Shown here piece after piece: positions 26,516 to 37,411 of a DNA stretch of 64,000 nt (its first letter is position 1; the number at the start of each line of letters is the position of its first letter). The stretch comes from Epiperipatus broadwayi (taxonomy: Eukaryota > Onychophora > Udeonychophora > Euonychophora > Peripatidae). A program made the position numbers and the translations under genes. The notes below the pieces were generated by a model. The model was given only the letters and a program-made list of their open reading frames with translations, ran no database searches and was not told the DNA's origin. Location: the NCBI GenBank assembly GCA_028023455.1, contig JAQFVV010006294.1:4241001-4305000 (forward strand), given 5' to 3'.

Positions 26516-29500
26516 CTCTCAATATAACTACAACAATATATAATTAGAGTTGATACTCATAAAAGAGCACTCAAATAAGAATTCTAATGATATAGAATAT
26601 AACAATTCTTACAAGGTTCACAGAATATCGATTCTTAAAAACACTTTATCATTTTACTATCTGTTTTCAAGAAATTTTATAATATATAATTCACTTTTTA
26701 ACTTGTTTATATTTTTCATCATTATACATCATCTTCACAATTGTATATTGAATAACAGAGGTAAATTTATTAAAGATAAATGTGAGGGAAATAATCTCTA
26801 GCCTGAATCTGTTTGCCATAAAAAGTTGGATTAAGATAGTCAGATCATACATTACCCTTTTTACAGAAATAAAACTTTATGATAGAATCTGTGATTTATA
26901 CATGTCAAATTTTGAATATTCCTACTTTTCATCATCTAATTTACTAATTACATGGATAGTGATGTTAATTTTTAGCCAATCACTTTTATTTTAAGGTACT
27001 ATGTCTATATTAGCACATTGCTATCATCACATTTCTTTATCCTTCACTCATCTCCAACATTATTAATATATATAAAAAATTTACACTCCATTAGTGTGAT
27101 CTTTTCCATCACTCCCCAATCTACTATAATAATTAAGGATTTTTAATATTCTTATACTGAATTTGTAGGCAAATATTTTTATTACACCACTAAATCACTT
27201 AAGACTACTGATGGTTTTTCCACCTTTGAATTTTATCTCATTTTTTAAAATCATTCCTGTGCACTTCATTTTGTAATTAACCTAAGGTTACTATTTTTTA
27301 TTTGACATTTAAAAGCAGGATATTTGAAATAGCTCAGACAGCATGAGTATAGTCATTGTCGCAGAATATAAGTTGTAAAAATATTATGGAGTATGCTTAT
27401 CTTTTTTGTCTTTAAATGAAGGAATACAACAAAAGAATCAAGTATAACATTAGATCAAAATGGTTTTAATAAAAAAAAGATACAAAAGTACTTATAATTT
27501 CTTAGACTGTATTGGTTACATTTCATAACTAATCAGGACTGTTGGCTAAAAAAGCAGTAGTCACCTTAAATTAACCATTTCTTAATTCTTTTCTCTTTTT
27601 TTCTGAAAATCATGGACTTAATATAGAATTTAAATTTTAAATGCAGCCTACATCTATATATAAAATCATTATTAAAGTTTTTCTAAAATCTGTTACTACC
27701 TAAGCAATCTTTTCTGAAATATATATTTATTTCAGAAATTCAATATTTTATCACTTGATTCTACACAAGCCTTGTTTGCATTTATCAATAACATATAATT
27801 CATTATTTAATACTACACACATGTGCACACATATTCAAATCAACAAATGATTCTCGGCGATTTTTAAGGTCTTGTTAGCACTTACAGAAATATATAAGTG
27901 AAATCAATAAATATTAACTAAATATCTAATCTCAAAAAAAAAAAAAAAATCCCAATTCTGTCTTTCTATTTCTCATAATTGGTCAAAAAGTTATACGCTG
28001 AGTTCTGATATATAAGCCCAAAATGCACATGATCTACAATTAAAAAAGATTCTGATTTGATCACCAGGGAATGTGATGCTGGAAATTTGTTACTTATTCT
28101 AAATGGTTACAAATTTCATTTTATCTAAGTTTCTCTCACCTGATTTTCAATTAAAGTACAGAAATTTTTAGAATCAATAAACACAATTGTACTAAAATAT
28201 AACTTTTTATTCTACATTTCTCCATCAGAATAGATATGTAATCCTTTGATTTTAGTTCACTTTAGACATTTCCACATTTCCATAATCTATAAGTTTATTT
28301 CTTCATTCTCATCAATAAATAAATAGAACAAATTATACTTTGCTTCTATGATTTCCTAAACATAAACTAATATTAATAACATTCCTATTCATCAAAATTA
28401 TAGAATGACTGATAAATGATAATATTTCAGTCTTTTAGCCTATCAGTTTGTTAAAAAGAGCTCCTTGCTATATTTAGCAATTATCCTATTTAAAATGATA
28501 ATTAATTACATTAAGGAACACAAAATTTGCACTAATCATTATCCAGCTAAATATTTCATTATCTTTGATATGATATTTTTCTGAATTTTATTCTAGTGCT
28601 GAAAAATTATAATATTTCCACCTCATCTCTTTTGTAGAATCACTAACTTCTTAGTAAATCTTAACATTTACATTACTATGAATGAAAAGATATCATATGG
28701 ATTAATCTCTCAAGTTTCCTTACTAATTTTCCATTTTCTGTATTTATTCTCATGTTATTTCTGAATGACTTCTTAAAACAAATATTTTATATAAGTGATT
28801 TCAACTTGCTCTTCACTATCCTTAATTATACATTAAGCAATTATTTTTTCAAATATAAATTTAGAAACTTTTGTGTGATGAGACAGTTTCTTATACATGT
28901 CTGAGTTCTCCAACTAAATCTCCTGATATCCTTATTCATCTATTCTTTACTCTTCTTGGAACTAATATTCAAAAATCTCTTCTAATATTTAAAAAAAAGA
29001 TTTCTTTTTCAAATTTTATTTTTTCATTCATGCTAAAATATCTCTGATCAACATCCTCCTTATCACTTATTACACTCACACTATAAAATATAAATTTCTT
29101 TATTATGAAAGTGAATAAATTCTATGTCTATTTGATTTGGAATAGAAAACTGTTGCCATCTTGCTCAGAAAAACATAATATATTTAATTTAACAGTTTGG
29201 CATTATAATCTATTCACATAATTTATCTTCAACGATCAATTAATATACTTTTTACATTCTTGAACTGCTTTCAGGGGATTTAAACATTTTTAACAATCCC
29301 TTCCACAGATATGTTATCAACTGTAGGTAACAAATATTTCAGAAAAATTCCTAAAATCAATATCAAACTGACATTACATCATCAATAAAATTAAATACTG
29401 GGATGCCTATATGTTAGCACCACCCAACTACTATTACACTTGATGCACATAATGTTTCATCTTAGTAGCTACATTGTCATTAAGAAAATCAAATATTTAT

Positions 29501-29569
29501 TGTTTTGAATCAAAATAGTAGGCAATTTTGATACTTATTTTAAGATATTTTTCTTGTCATTCAGAAGAG
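26516..29569. other. AT-rich, G-poor stretch, perhaps an eroded LINE body
   Basis: The plus strand of 27000-29870 carries visibly more C than G, and its 3' end runs into the LINE-like C-terminus at 29570. It may be an old plus-strand LINE, but no reverse transcriptase box can be read. Frames at 26550-26801 and 26782-26994 carry no motif. Confidence 0.3.
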
Positions 29570-29880
29570 AATTTTCACATATCTATATCATATGTTCTTT
29601 ATGTGGTAAAGATGAAGAAATTTTAAAGCACTTTCTATTTAGCTATAATTACATTATAAAAATACAAATATTTAACCACCAATATAACATTCACATACAA
29701 CAACATTAAACACCCTTATTATTACTAACATTGAGAAAGGATTATCTTCTAATATTAGAGCCACAATCCTTATGCTTTTCACACAGTATATTCTAAGATA
29801 TTTTGTTTTTAATGCTACCTTCCTAGAATCCTTATTTTATAATAAAATTATTAAAGTTAAATTAAAAAATAAACCCTTAG
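29570..29880 (+). pseudogene. LINE C-terminal region fragment
   Basis: A plus-strand frame near 29595 reads CSLCGKDEEILKHFLFSYN, matching the C-x-x-C-x(n)-H-F-L-F C-terminal finger of non-LTR retrotransposons. About 100 bases later follows an NIEKGLSSNIRATILMLF stretch. It closely parallels FEKGFFATIQASTFMLYAF in the LINE remnant at about 12.5 kb, so both look like copies of one LINE family. The frames are broken and the reverse transcriptase core cannot be read. Confidence 0.5.
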
Positions 29881-30663
29881 CCCAGTCTGATATTGTCATA
29901 ATAAGCTGCAGTTTTCATTTTTTGTAGACACATAAAAATGTTTCTTTCTGGAAATTTGATTTATTTATTAAAATTTCTTTTATGTGAAAATGTTATACCA
30001 TAAATTTTATATAAAAAAGAATGACTTAGAAATTTTTGTCTTTCACTTTAAAATTACAATATATATATATATATTAATTTAGATATGTTAATTTTATTTT
30101 TTCCCTTATACAATTAATAGAATTTTTTTTTTTTTTTGTAATTTTACCTTTTTTAAATTTATTAATAAATCTTTTTATAGCTATATTTCCATGTAAGTAA
30201 TTTATGAATAATTAATATATATTTTTTTGTTATTAGTAAAACTATATATTTTTTCCTATATATAAAAATTATTAACAATTATGAATTATGTATCATATTC
30301 TATATATTTAGTAAAATTTACTTTAAAAATATAAATATGGATTTAAATTTAGATATAATAATGACTAGAGAGAACCAAACAAGTTTAAAATTGGGAGAAT
30401 TAAATTGATTATTGAATAATTAAGTAGCTGACAATAATTAAGTATTCAGTCAATAAACTATAACTGAGATCTGATATAAGTTTTGATTCTCTCTAGTTCT
30501 TTTCAACATTAAAATCACCTCCCTAGTTAACAGCAAAATAAGTGTTGTAGTTAGTAAAAATTCAATCATTTAATAAAATCAGTGATAAGTATTTCACCAT
30601 TTTCTTTATAAATATTGTCCATTAATTTCAATATATTAAAAAAAAAAAATCATTTATTTTTTT
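29881..30663. other. AT-rich stretch, no gene seen
   Basis: Nothing is seen beyond A/T runs and a short AT microsatellite near 30060-30074. Confidence 0.5.
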
Positions 30664-31031
30664 ATCTTGGGTTTTTACTTTATTTTACGAACTATTTTTT
30701 ATTTCAGTTTTCCTCTGTTTCAATCATATTATATGTTCATTATCAAGAATTACTACTATAATATATATATGTTTACAAAAATTTTCCAAAATAACATAAT
30801 AAAAAATATTTTATCATATAAATTATACATATAAAAGTAAGCAAGAAGTAAGTTTTAAAAAATTGTAATTTATGTGATAAAAAATATTTTTTATTATATT
30901 GTTTTGGAAAATTTTATACACATATATATATTACAGGAATAATCCTTGATAATGACTATGTGATATGGTCAAAATGTTGGGCGAAAACTGAAATAAAAAA
31001 TGGTTCATGAAATAAATAAAAAAAACAAGAT
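30664..31031. repeat. Large inverted repeat, arms of about 165 bp
   Basis: The left arm runs from ATCTTG (30664) to about 30827 and the right arm from about 30864 to CAAGAT (31031). Paired blocks include ATTTTTTATTTCAGTTTTC with GAAAACTGAAATAAAAAAT, and CATTATCAAG with CTTGATAATG. The innermost blocks are ATAAAAAATATTTTATC and its complement. Divergence is moderate and the spacer is about 36 bp. This is the shape of a MITE or foldback element without coding capacity; no target duplication was identified. Confidence 0.8.
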
Positions 31032-32119
31032 ATAAAAAGAAAAAGTGTGCTAAATGATTTTTTTTAAATGTACTAAAAATTCAGTACTTGTGAGTTTTCC
31101 TTAAACCAAGATGGCAACCCATATTTTTGGTAAATATATAGTTTTGAGGATATACAGTCTACTGAAGATATGTTAGTTGTTAAATTAAAACAAAATTAAT
31201 AAATCGATTGTTAAATTTAAAAAAAAAAAAAAGGAATAAATTTTGATAAATTTCATTAAGAAGTTTTATTCATTTTTTTTTTTTTACTTATAATGAGGAA
31301 AGTGATGAGACACTCTTAATTTGTTTTGATTCAACATGTTTCTTTTTGTCAGAAGTGTCTTGGAGGGGGTGGTGGTGGTAAAATTTTGATTTTCTTGTCA
31401 CAGACCATAATGCAGTGGATTATTTTCAAAGGTAGGGGATCCTGCCCTCCTGATTAATGGTTATGATATGATTGCTTGCCATCCATCTAATAAAGTGTAA
31501 ATATTGCATTTATATATTTTTTTCATTTTTCTGTTAATAAATAAAAAAAATTTAAAAGGAAAATAAACTGTAAATATTGTAATTAATTTTTCCACAATGA
31601 TTTTATTTTTTAAAATAACAGTAATAAAAAATTAAATGTAAATAGTAAATACATTTCCTAGCAGGCATTTTTATGTAAACATTTTTTGAGGGCTCGCAAA
31701 ATTGTAGATTTATCAAAAATACAGGCTGCTATTTTAGTACTGGAAAACTCTAGAATTCAATACGATTAATGAAAATATATATTGTGAAAATAAATTATAT
31801 TACAGATGTTTATAAGTTGTTGTTATTATTATTGTTATATAATCAGTGTTTGGTTTGTTTTTAAAATCTCTATTATATAATAAATGCAAATGTTATTTAT
31901 TTTATAGATCTTTATCAGTTTATTTTATTATTTAAATTAAATGCTGTTATTAAGTAAAGCAGGTATGAATATTATTTGAGAGAATAAATATTTCTGATAG
32001 GTTAACAATGTGAAGAAAAACATATATTAAAAGTATACATACATAAAGATTAATAATTACTGCATATAATTCTGTATATACTCATACAATTTTATATAAA
32101 TAAAATGTCCATTAATTTA
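31032..32119. other. AT-rich stretch, no gene seen
   Basis: A less AT-rich piece at about 31330-31490 contains GGAGGGGGTGGTGGTGG but no recognisable feature. Confidence 0.5.
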
Positions 32120-32620
32120 ATTTTATATATACAATATTAAATAATATCATGGAGAATTTGCAAATGATTTATTATAGTAAATAGGACATTTATAGACTTT
32201 AGGGTAATTAAGATCACTGCTTATAAATTATTAATTTTTATAACTCATTAAATTTCACTACATTTATTTATTATATATCTATTAAATTTAAATGTATGAT
32301 AAGCTGAATGAAACGGGATAAATGCAAGTGTATCAGTGTTATGAGATAGTGTGGAGAGTGGTGAGTCGTGTGAAAGTCTGTGCTCATATATCCTATATAT
32401 TAAATATAGATTATTATAATTTTATATATACAATATTAAATAATATAATGGAGAATTTGCAAATAATTTATTATCATAGATAAGACATTTATAGACTTCA
32501 GACAATTTAAGGTCACTGTTTATAAATTATTAATTTGTATAACTCATTAAATTTCAGTACATTTATTTATTTATTAAATTTAAATGTATGATAAGCTGAA
32601 TGAAACGTGAATAAATACAA
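32120..32620 (+). repeat. Tandem duplication, period about 299 bp
   Basis: The block starting ATTTTATATATACAATATTA at 32120 recurs at 32419. About 205 bp match well through GATAAGCTGAATGAAACG. The intervening 90 bp (about 32330-32418) lie between the copies and are not repeated after the second one. Confidence 0.85.
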
Positions 32621-32757
32621 TGTAGATTATATTGCTTAAAGTTCAGTTTATTTATATATCCTTTTCGTTGCTATAAATTATATGAGTTTTGATTGGTCTC
32701 TATTAGAATAAATATTGAGAAATATTTCTGTAAATCACATATGTGATTTATTTATGG

Positions 32758-32932
32758 TATCATTCTTAGATCATTAAACATCACGTGATCACCATTTCTT
32801 ATGCTTGCTCATAACTGTTATTAAAACAGGCAAAATTCTCCATACAGTAATGGCATCCGTTGATTACTCTGGCTTGCACTGAGTGGCACAACTGTATGGA
32901 GAATTTGCCTGTTTTATCATTCTTAGATCATT
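32758..32932. mobile_element. Small foldback insertion with 18-bp target-site duplication
   Basis: TATCATTCTTAGATCATT at 32758-32775 recurs perfectly at 32915-32932. The 139-bp insert opens AAACATCACGTGATCACC. It contains AAAACAGGCAAAATTCTCC followed by ATACAGT, whose inverted copy (ACTGTATGGAGAATTTGCC then TGTTT) forms its other end. The insert has no coding capacity. An 18-bp duplication is too long for most DNA transposons and is in the range made by LINE machinery. Related copies lie at 20080, 40783 and 56334-57213. Confidence 0.85.
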
Positions 32933-34086
32933 GATGATTCACTGCAAAGTTTTGTACTACGCCCTGTTTGAAGATGATAGCACCATAGTATATTAAAAGT
33001 TTTAACCTACACATATAATATATAGTACATATATAATGATATATACAAATTTATGTATAAATTAATCTGTATTAAATAAAATATGTCTACTGGTTATCTT
33101 TTGTGATTTTTGAATTATGAAATACTTTAACTCAAATGCAATTAAATATTTCAATGCTTGGTAATTTTTCTAAAAGATATTACGAAAACGTATCCTGCTT
33201 TCAAATTTTTAAAAAATAATTATTTCAGATAAGGAGGGAATTGTTTAATAAATATAAAAATATTAAAATACCATTAGCTGATGAGCTTTTATTCCGTAAT
33301 TGTTTATAATAGATTTTTTTATACTTAATAATAAGCCTCTTCCTTTCTACTTAGAAGTGACGTGTTTCCTTACATCCTTCTGGTCTTACGACATCCTAAA
33401 ACGAATCTCATTTAACTCGAATTCTTTAAAATTAAAATTACTGTACTACATTTATTTAAATAATAAAAAGAATGATTAAAATGCTTTCATTATCAAAGTA
33501 CTGTTGTTGTTTTTTATTTATTTAATTAATACTTTAATGCTTATATGAAAAATAAATATTGATTCAATATATATTACACAGTATACAATTTTTTTTAATT
33601 AAATAATTAGAAGCATTTTAGAAAAGACAAAATGAAAAACTAAGCTTATGTTGGAAATAGTTGAAGAAAAATCATACATAGTTTTGTAGAAATAAGTAAA
33701 TAAAAAAGTGTGAAGACAGATCAACTATTTGCATTATAAAATAAATGAATGATTTGTTGCTCAGGTCATGTGATATTCGAGCATTAGAATAATATTTCGG
33801 TTTTGAGCCAGAAACCTTTAACTGTGGAGTTATCAATCTGCCACTGCACTGATCACAAGATGTATAAACAAAATGATAAAAGCCCACTATATAATTCGTT
33901 TGAGAATACTCATGACCAATGAGTTGAAAATGTTTTACATCATTCTAATTATTTATATTTGAATAATGTAGAACATCATTTTAACTCATTAATTACAAAC
34001 AATTTTAGAAGAATCTTCATAGACTTCTACTTTACTTATATATCATATATTGGTGATAAAAAATAAAATATCTAAATTTAACGTAT
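32933..34086. other. AT-rich stretch, no gene seen
   Basis: The minus-strand frame at 33887-33672 has no recognisable motif. Confidence 0.5.
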
Positions 34087-34386
34087 ATATAGATCAACCG
34101 TAACATACATTGATGAGAAAACAAACAGGTAACAGACAGTATTTAAATAATTAAGAGATTGAAATGGAGCGATTGTTAGAAAGAAAAAAAAGATGATAGA
34201 TTGATAGTTGAAGTCTTAAAATTGATCCCAAGAAATTGTAAAAGATTTAGAAAGTGGCCTTATGTAAAATGGATGGATGAAAAAAGAAGTTTGTTGATAT
34301 GATGCAGAGAAGAGAGGCTACAGATCAGAGAAACTGGATTTTAAAAATGAAGATACTTTTATTTTACAATAAATCAGTGATGATTG
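34087..34386 (+). pseudogene. RTE-like LINE 3' remnant (first copy)
   Basis: Broken plus-strand frames reproduce the C-terminal landmarks of the element at 14.6 kb: a degraded V-R-Q-Q-T-G-V-T-D block, LKWSDC, then LKIDP/IPRNCKRF, PYVKWMDE, REATDQRNW and finally a TCAGTGATGATTG tail. No endonuclease or reverse transcriptase core is present, so this is a 5'-truncated copy. Confidence 0.75.
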
Positions 34387-34599
34387 AAAGGGATGCTAGT
34401 GATATTTTGGGTGTACTTAAAACTTCCAATCCACCAGACATTTTTAAACATATGAATAAAGATATTTGAAAAGGACAAATGATTTCCAAGATGGAATTCA
34501 TGCTGAAGTAATACTCTTCAGTTCACCCAAATCACAATTTTTTATATACATCTTCATTATATATTCAGTATTTTTTCAATATTGTAAGTGCAGAAAATT

Positions 34600-34790
34600 T
34601 GACAATTGTAAATCAAAATGTAATAAAAGATTTAAATGGCCCAGGAAGAGACCATATGTATAAAATAAGGAAGTGTGCTGGGTGAAGTGGAGAAAAGAGG
34701 CTAGAGATCAGAGAAACTGGGTTAAACTAGGAAAGACCTTCACCACATAATGCATTGATAATAGTTGAAACTAATGATGATGATTATGAT
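34600..34790 (+). pseudogene. RTE-like LINE 3' remnant (second copy)
   Basis: PRKRPYV, VKWRKEARDQRNWVKLGKTF and a degenerate CIDNS match the C-terminus of the RTE protein at 17.4-17.5 kb. A TGATGATGATTATGAT tail follows. It lies about 215 bp after another RTE end on the same strand. Confidence 0.75.
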
Positions 34791-35227
34791 ATTTAACATA
34801 TATATATATACATACAATGTCATGTAATTTCTCTGAGTTTTGTTTAGAAACTATGCATGATGATATTCAGAAAGGCAATAAGACCTGTCATATATTCATT
34901 GATAACAAAACAAATGAATTCATGGTAATGATCATGTCAAAATGTTTATTTATGTTTATTTTGCATATTTCCCTAAATAGACTTTTCTATAGTTTTTATA
35001 ATAGTCAGTTCTATTAAAATTAGTAATTAAATAAATTTCTTATTTTTCTTTTGGTAAAATTAGAGCTTTTTTTTTTTTTTAAATAAAAAAAGATGCCAGA
35101 ATTTATTTCTTATTAAGCTTTTTACTAAAGAAAATTATATTCAAATATCATTTAAATAAAATTTAAAGCAACTTTCCCAATGCTATGAAGCAAATAAAAA
35201 AATTAATCAAAATTTATCATAATTTTT
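34791..35227. other. AT-rich stretch, no gene seen
   Basis: The chance frame at 34817-35017 shows no motif. Confidence 0.5.
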
Positions 35228-35443
35228 TTATTTTAAACATGTCAAATCTAAAGAAAAATTGTTTTTTTGATCCAATGTCGAGCAATCCAGCCAATCATTT
35301 TGAGTCCAGCATTGCACCTCAAGATTCACTTGAGATGATTTAGGAACATCAACTTGCACCAATATTTCCATATTTTTTGTCATTGTTTTGGACTTTTTAT
35401 TAGAGGGACCAATGGCTGAGAAGTAATTGGAAATGTTTTTCAT
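35228..35443 (-). pseudogene. Possible hAT-type transposase N-terminal fragment
   Basis: A 71-codon minus-strand frame starts MKNISNYFS and contains QCWTQNDWLDCSTLD. Many hAT-derived proteins begin with a short basic segment ending in x-I-x-x-Y-F, followed by a linker and a W-x-x-x-[DE]-W-L block before the zinc finger. The zinc finger and everything after it are missing. Composition is more protein-like than in neighbouring frames. The identification is from pattern memory and is uncertain. Confidence 0.3.
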
Positions 35444-36799
35444 TTTTAAACTTCGGGTAAACTAACTAAAAAATAAATAAATTAAAAATAACGATGTCAA
35501 ATTTACATAAAAATAAAAAAATTAAATATTCCACACATTGTTAATTGCTATGTAGATGCATTCAATTACAAATGTCAGATGTTACTGGCCGCACATGTAT
35601 CGCTGTAATGTGGATGAATCCATTTCTCACTACATGAGAGTGCCTATTTTGAATCCATCCATATTTCATCTGATTCATAAATCATATTATTTTATTTGTT
35701 CGAATTATATAAATATGAAATATAATTATGTAGGTGTGACACCATTTTATCTAATTATGTTTGAAACATTAAAAGTACACTAAAAAAGGTGATGGAACAT
35801 TGTTCCACTATGTTACATGACAAAAAAAGCCCTGGGGAAAATGATGAGAAATAGTTATTGCATTTGTTTTTTGTTTAGTTTCATCTCTTATCCCCTAATA
35901 TATTTTCTTGATTATTTTAAAATTAGTTAATAATGATTGTTCTGCAAAGATCTAATTTCCAACTAATATTGTGTTGGATAAATAAAATTTTGATGATGTT
36001 TCAATAATTATACTTTGGTTTGGCAATTGGTTGAATTGTACATTATTTGATAACATTATATTTTGGTATTTTTAACCATATATAATACTTTTCAATGTTC
36101 ATTGGATGATCAACTTTATCAATAATTGTTTTCTGCATTGATTCATTCAGATTATTTTTAAAGAGAAGAAAAATGGTAAAGGTTTGAAAACAGTTATTCT
36201 TTTCTTTACAACTACATATTCATCTCAAAGAGATTTTTTTCCAGTGACTAATAACAGATAGAAAGAAGTTAAAAATTGACTTATTAAAGCAGATGCTATG
36301 AGACTTCCTTTAATTAAGTTGACTGAATCAAGAATAAATTAATTGGATAATTTATTCAATTAATTTAATCAGAATTACATATTAGTGTGAAATGTGATTT
36401 TTTTTCTTTTTCAGCAATGTAATTCATTAACAAGTGTCATTATTAATTCTATTAATACAGAAAATTGATTTGGATTATTTTGTACTGAATATTTTTTAGG
36501 CAAATTCACATTACTTAAATATAGGATTAGCATAATAACACTTGTAGATTATTAGTAAATTAATCTAATAAAAAATCAATACTATCCAAATCTGAAGGAT
36601 ATGAAACAATCATGGCATCTTCTCAGCATTTCCTAATGAACTAACTAATAATATTTTTTCTGCAATAAATAAAACTCTAATTTAAAACAGATTTTCAATC
36701 ATTTTCAAGTCCTTAACAAACAAATTGATTTTTAGTAAAAAATTAATTTTAAATCCTTTATTACCAAACTTATTGCTACTGCATTTAGTCAATATATTA
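35444..36799. other. AT-rich stretch, no gene seen
   Basis: A less AT-rich block at 35556-35660 has no recognisable motif. Confidence 0.5.
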
Positions 36800-36985
36800 T
36801 AACGGTCCGAAAGAGGATCGAAGCTTTCAGTCTTACCATATCTGCACTACAAGGGCGCCATCTAAGCATTTGAACCTAGAAAATTTATAGAGTAGGCAGA
36901 TACGTGCTGTTAAACTTTTACATATGTATTTTTCTCTGACCGTTAGCCCAAGTCACTAGCTCAGTGGAGATGCAGAGACAATAAT
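36800..36985. repeat. Isolated GC-richer block with inverted ends
   Basis: TAACGGTC at 36800-36807 is inverted as GACCGTTA at 36938-36945. The block has much more G+C than its surroundings and ends near TAGCTCAGTGG (about 36957-36967), which fits a tRNA A-box, but no B-box follows. CAATATATTATAAC before it and CAATAATATATAAC after it could be a decayed target duplication. A short non-autonomous element is likely; its class is unknown. Confidence 0.4.
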
Positions 36986-37269
36986 ATATAACTTGTTTAA
37001 TTTGTATCTTAAATATAAAAAAATAAAAGCCACTGCCAGTAATTACACACATATATAATCATTTTAAAATTTGAGGAATAACATCTATTATTTTAGATTT
37101 TAATATCCTTTTAATTTAAATTATTATTTTAAAATTTTAAATCATCCACACAGAGGAATTTTATATTTATTTTAAGATTGTCAAGTATGAATAAACTACA
37201 TAGATTTGCATTTGAAAAGAAAATATTCTATCCCTTATTTAACCTTAGGCCAAAAGTTTGCAATCAAAC
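36986..37269. other. AT-rich stretch
   Basis: No gene or repeat signal is seen. Confidence 0.5.
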
Positions 37270-37411
37270 CGACGTCAATCCATCTGATACATTGATGTTT
37301 TCAATGTAGCATGAAAATACAAAAGCACAAAATACCATACAGTCAGGAATGTACATCTGAACAGTATGGTTAGAGAAGACATTGACGCTCAACCAAACAG
37401 GAATGCTACAT
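37270..37411 (-). CDS. Possible exon of a Cys-loop ligand-gated channel (first membrane segment)
   Basis: On the minus strand a pyrimidine-rich tract and CTTGCTGACAG end at 37412, a good splice acceptor. The 142-bp open segment that follows encodes 47 residues starting with Cys. It contains VFSNHTVQMYIPDCM. In glycine, GABA and glutamate-gated chloride channels a Cys lies at the same distance before E-F-S-Y-Y-L-I-Q-[MI]-Y-I-P, where TM1 begins. TM1-like hydrophobic residues, S-x-x-I-E and a later Val keep the family spacing up to the point where TM2 would start. GTTTGA follows as a possible donor. The usual Trp residues of TM1 and the P-A-R before TM2 are absent. It may be a decayed exon, a divergent one, or chance; no partner exon was found. 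Confidence 0.3.
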
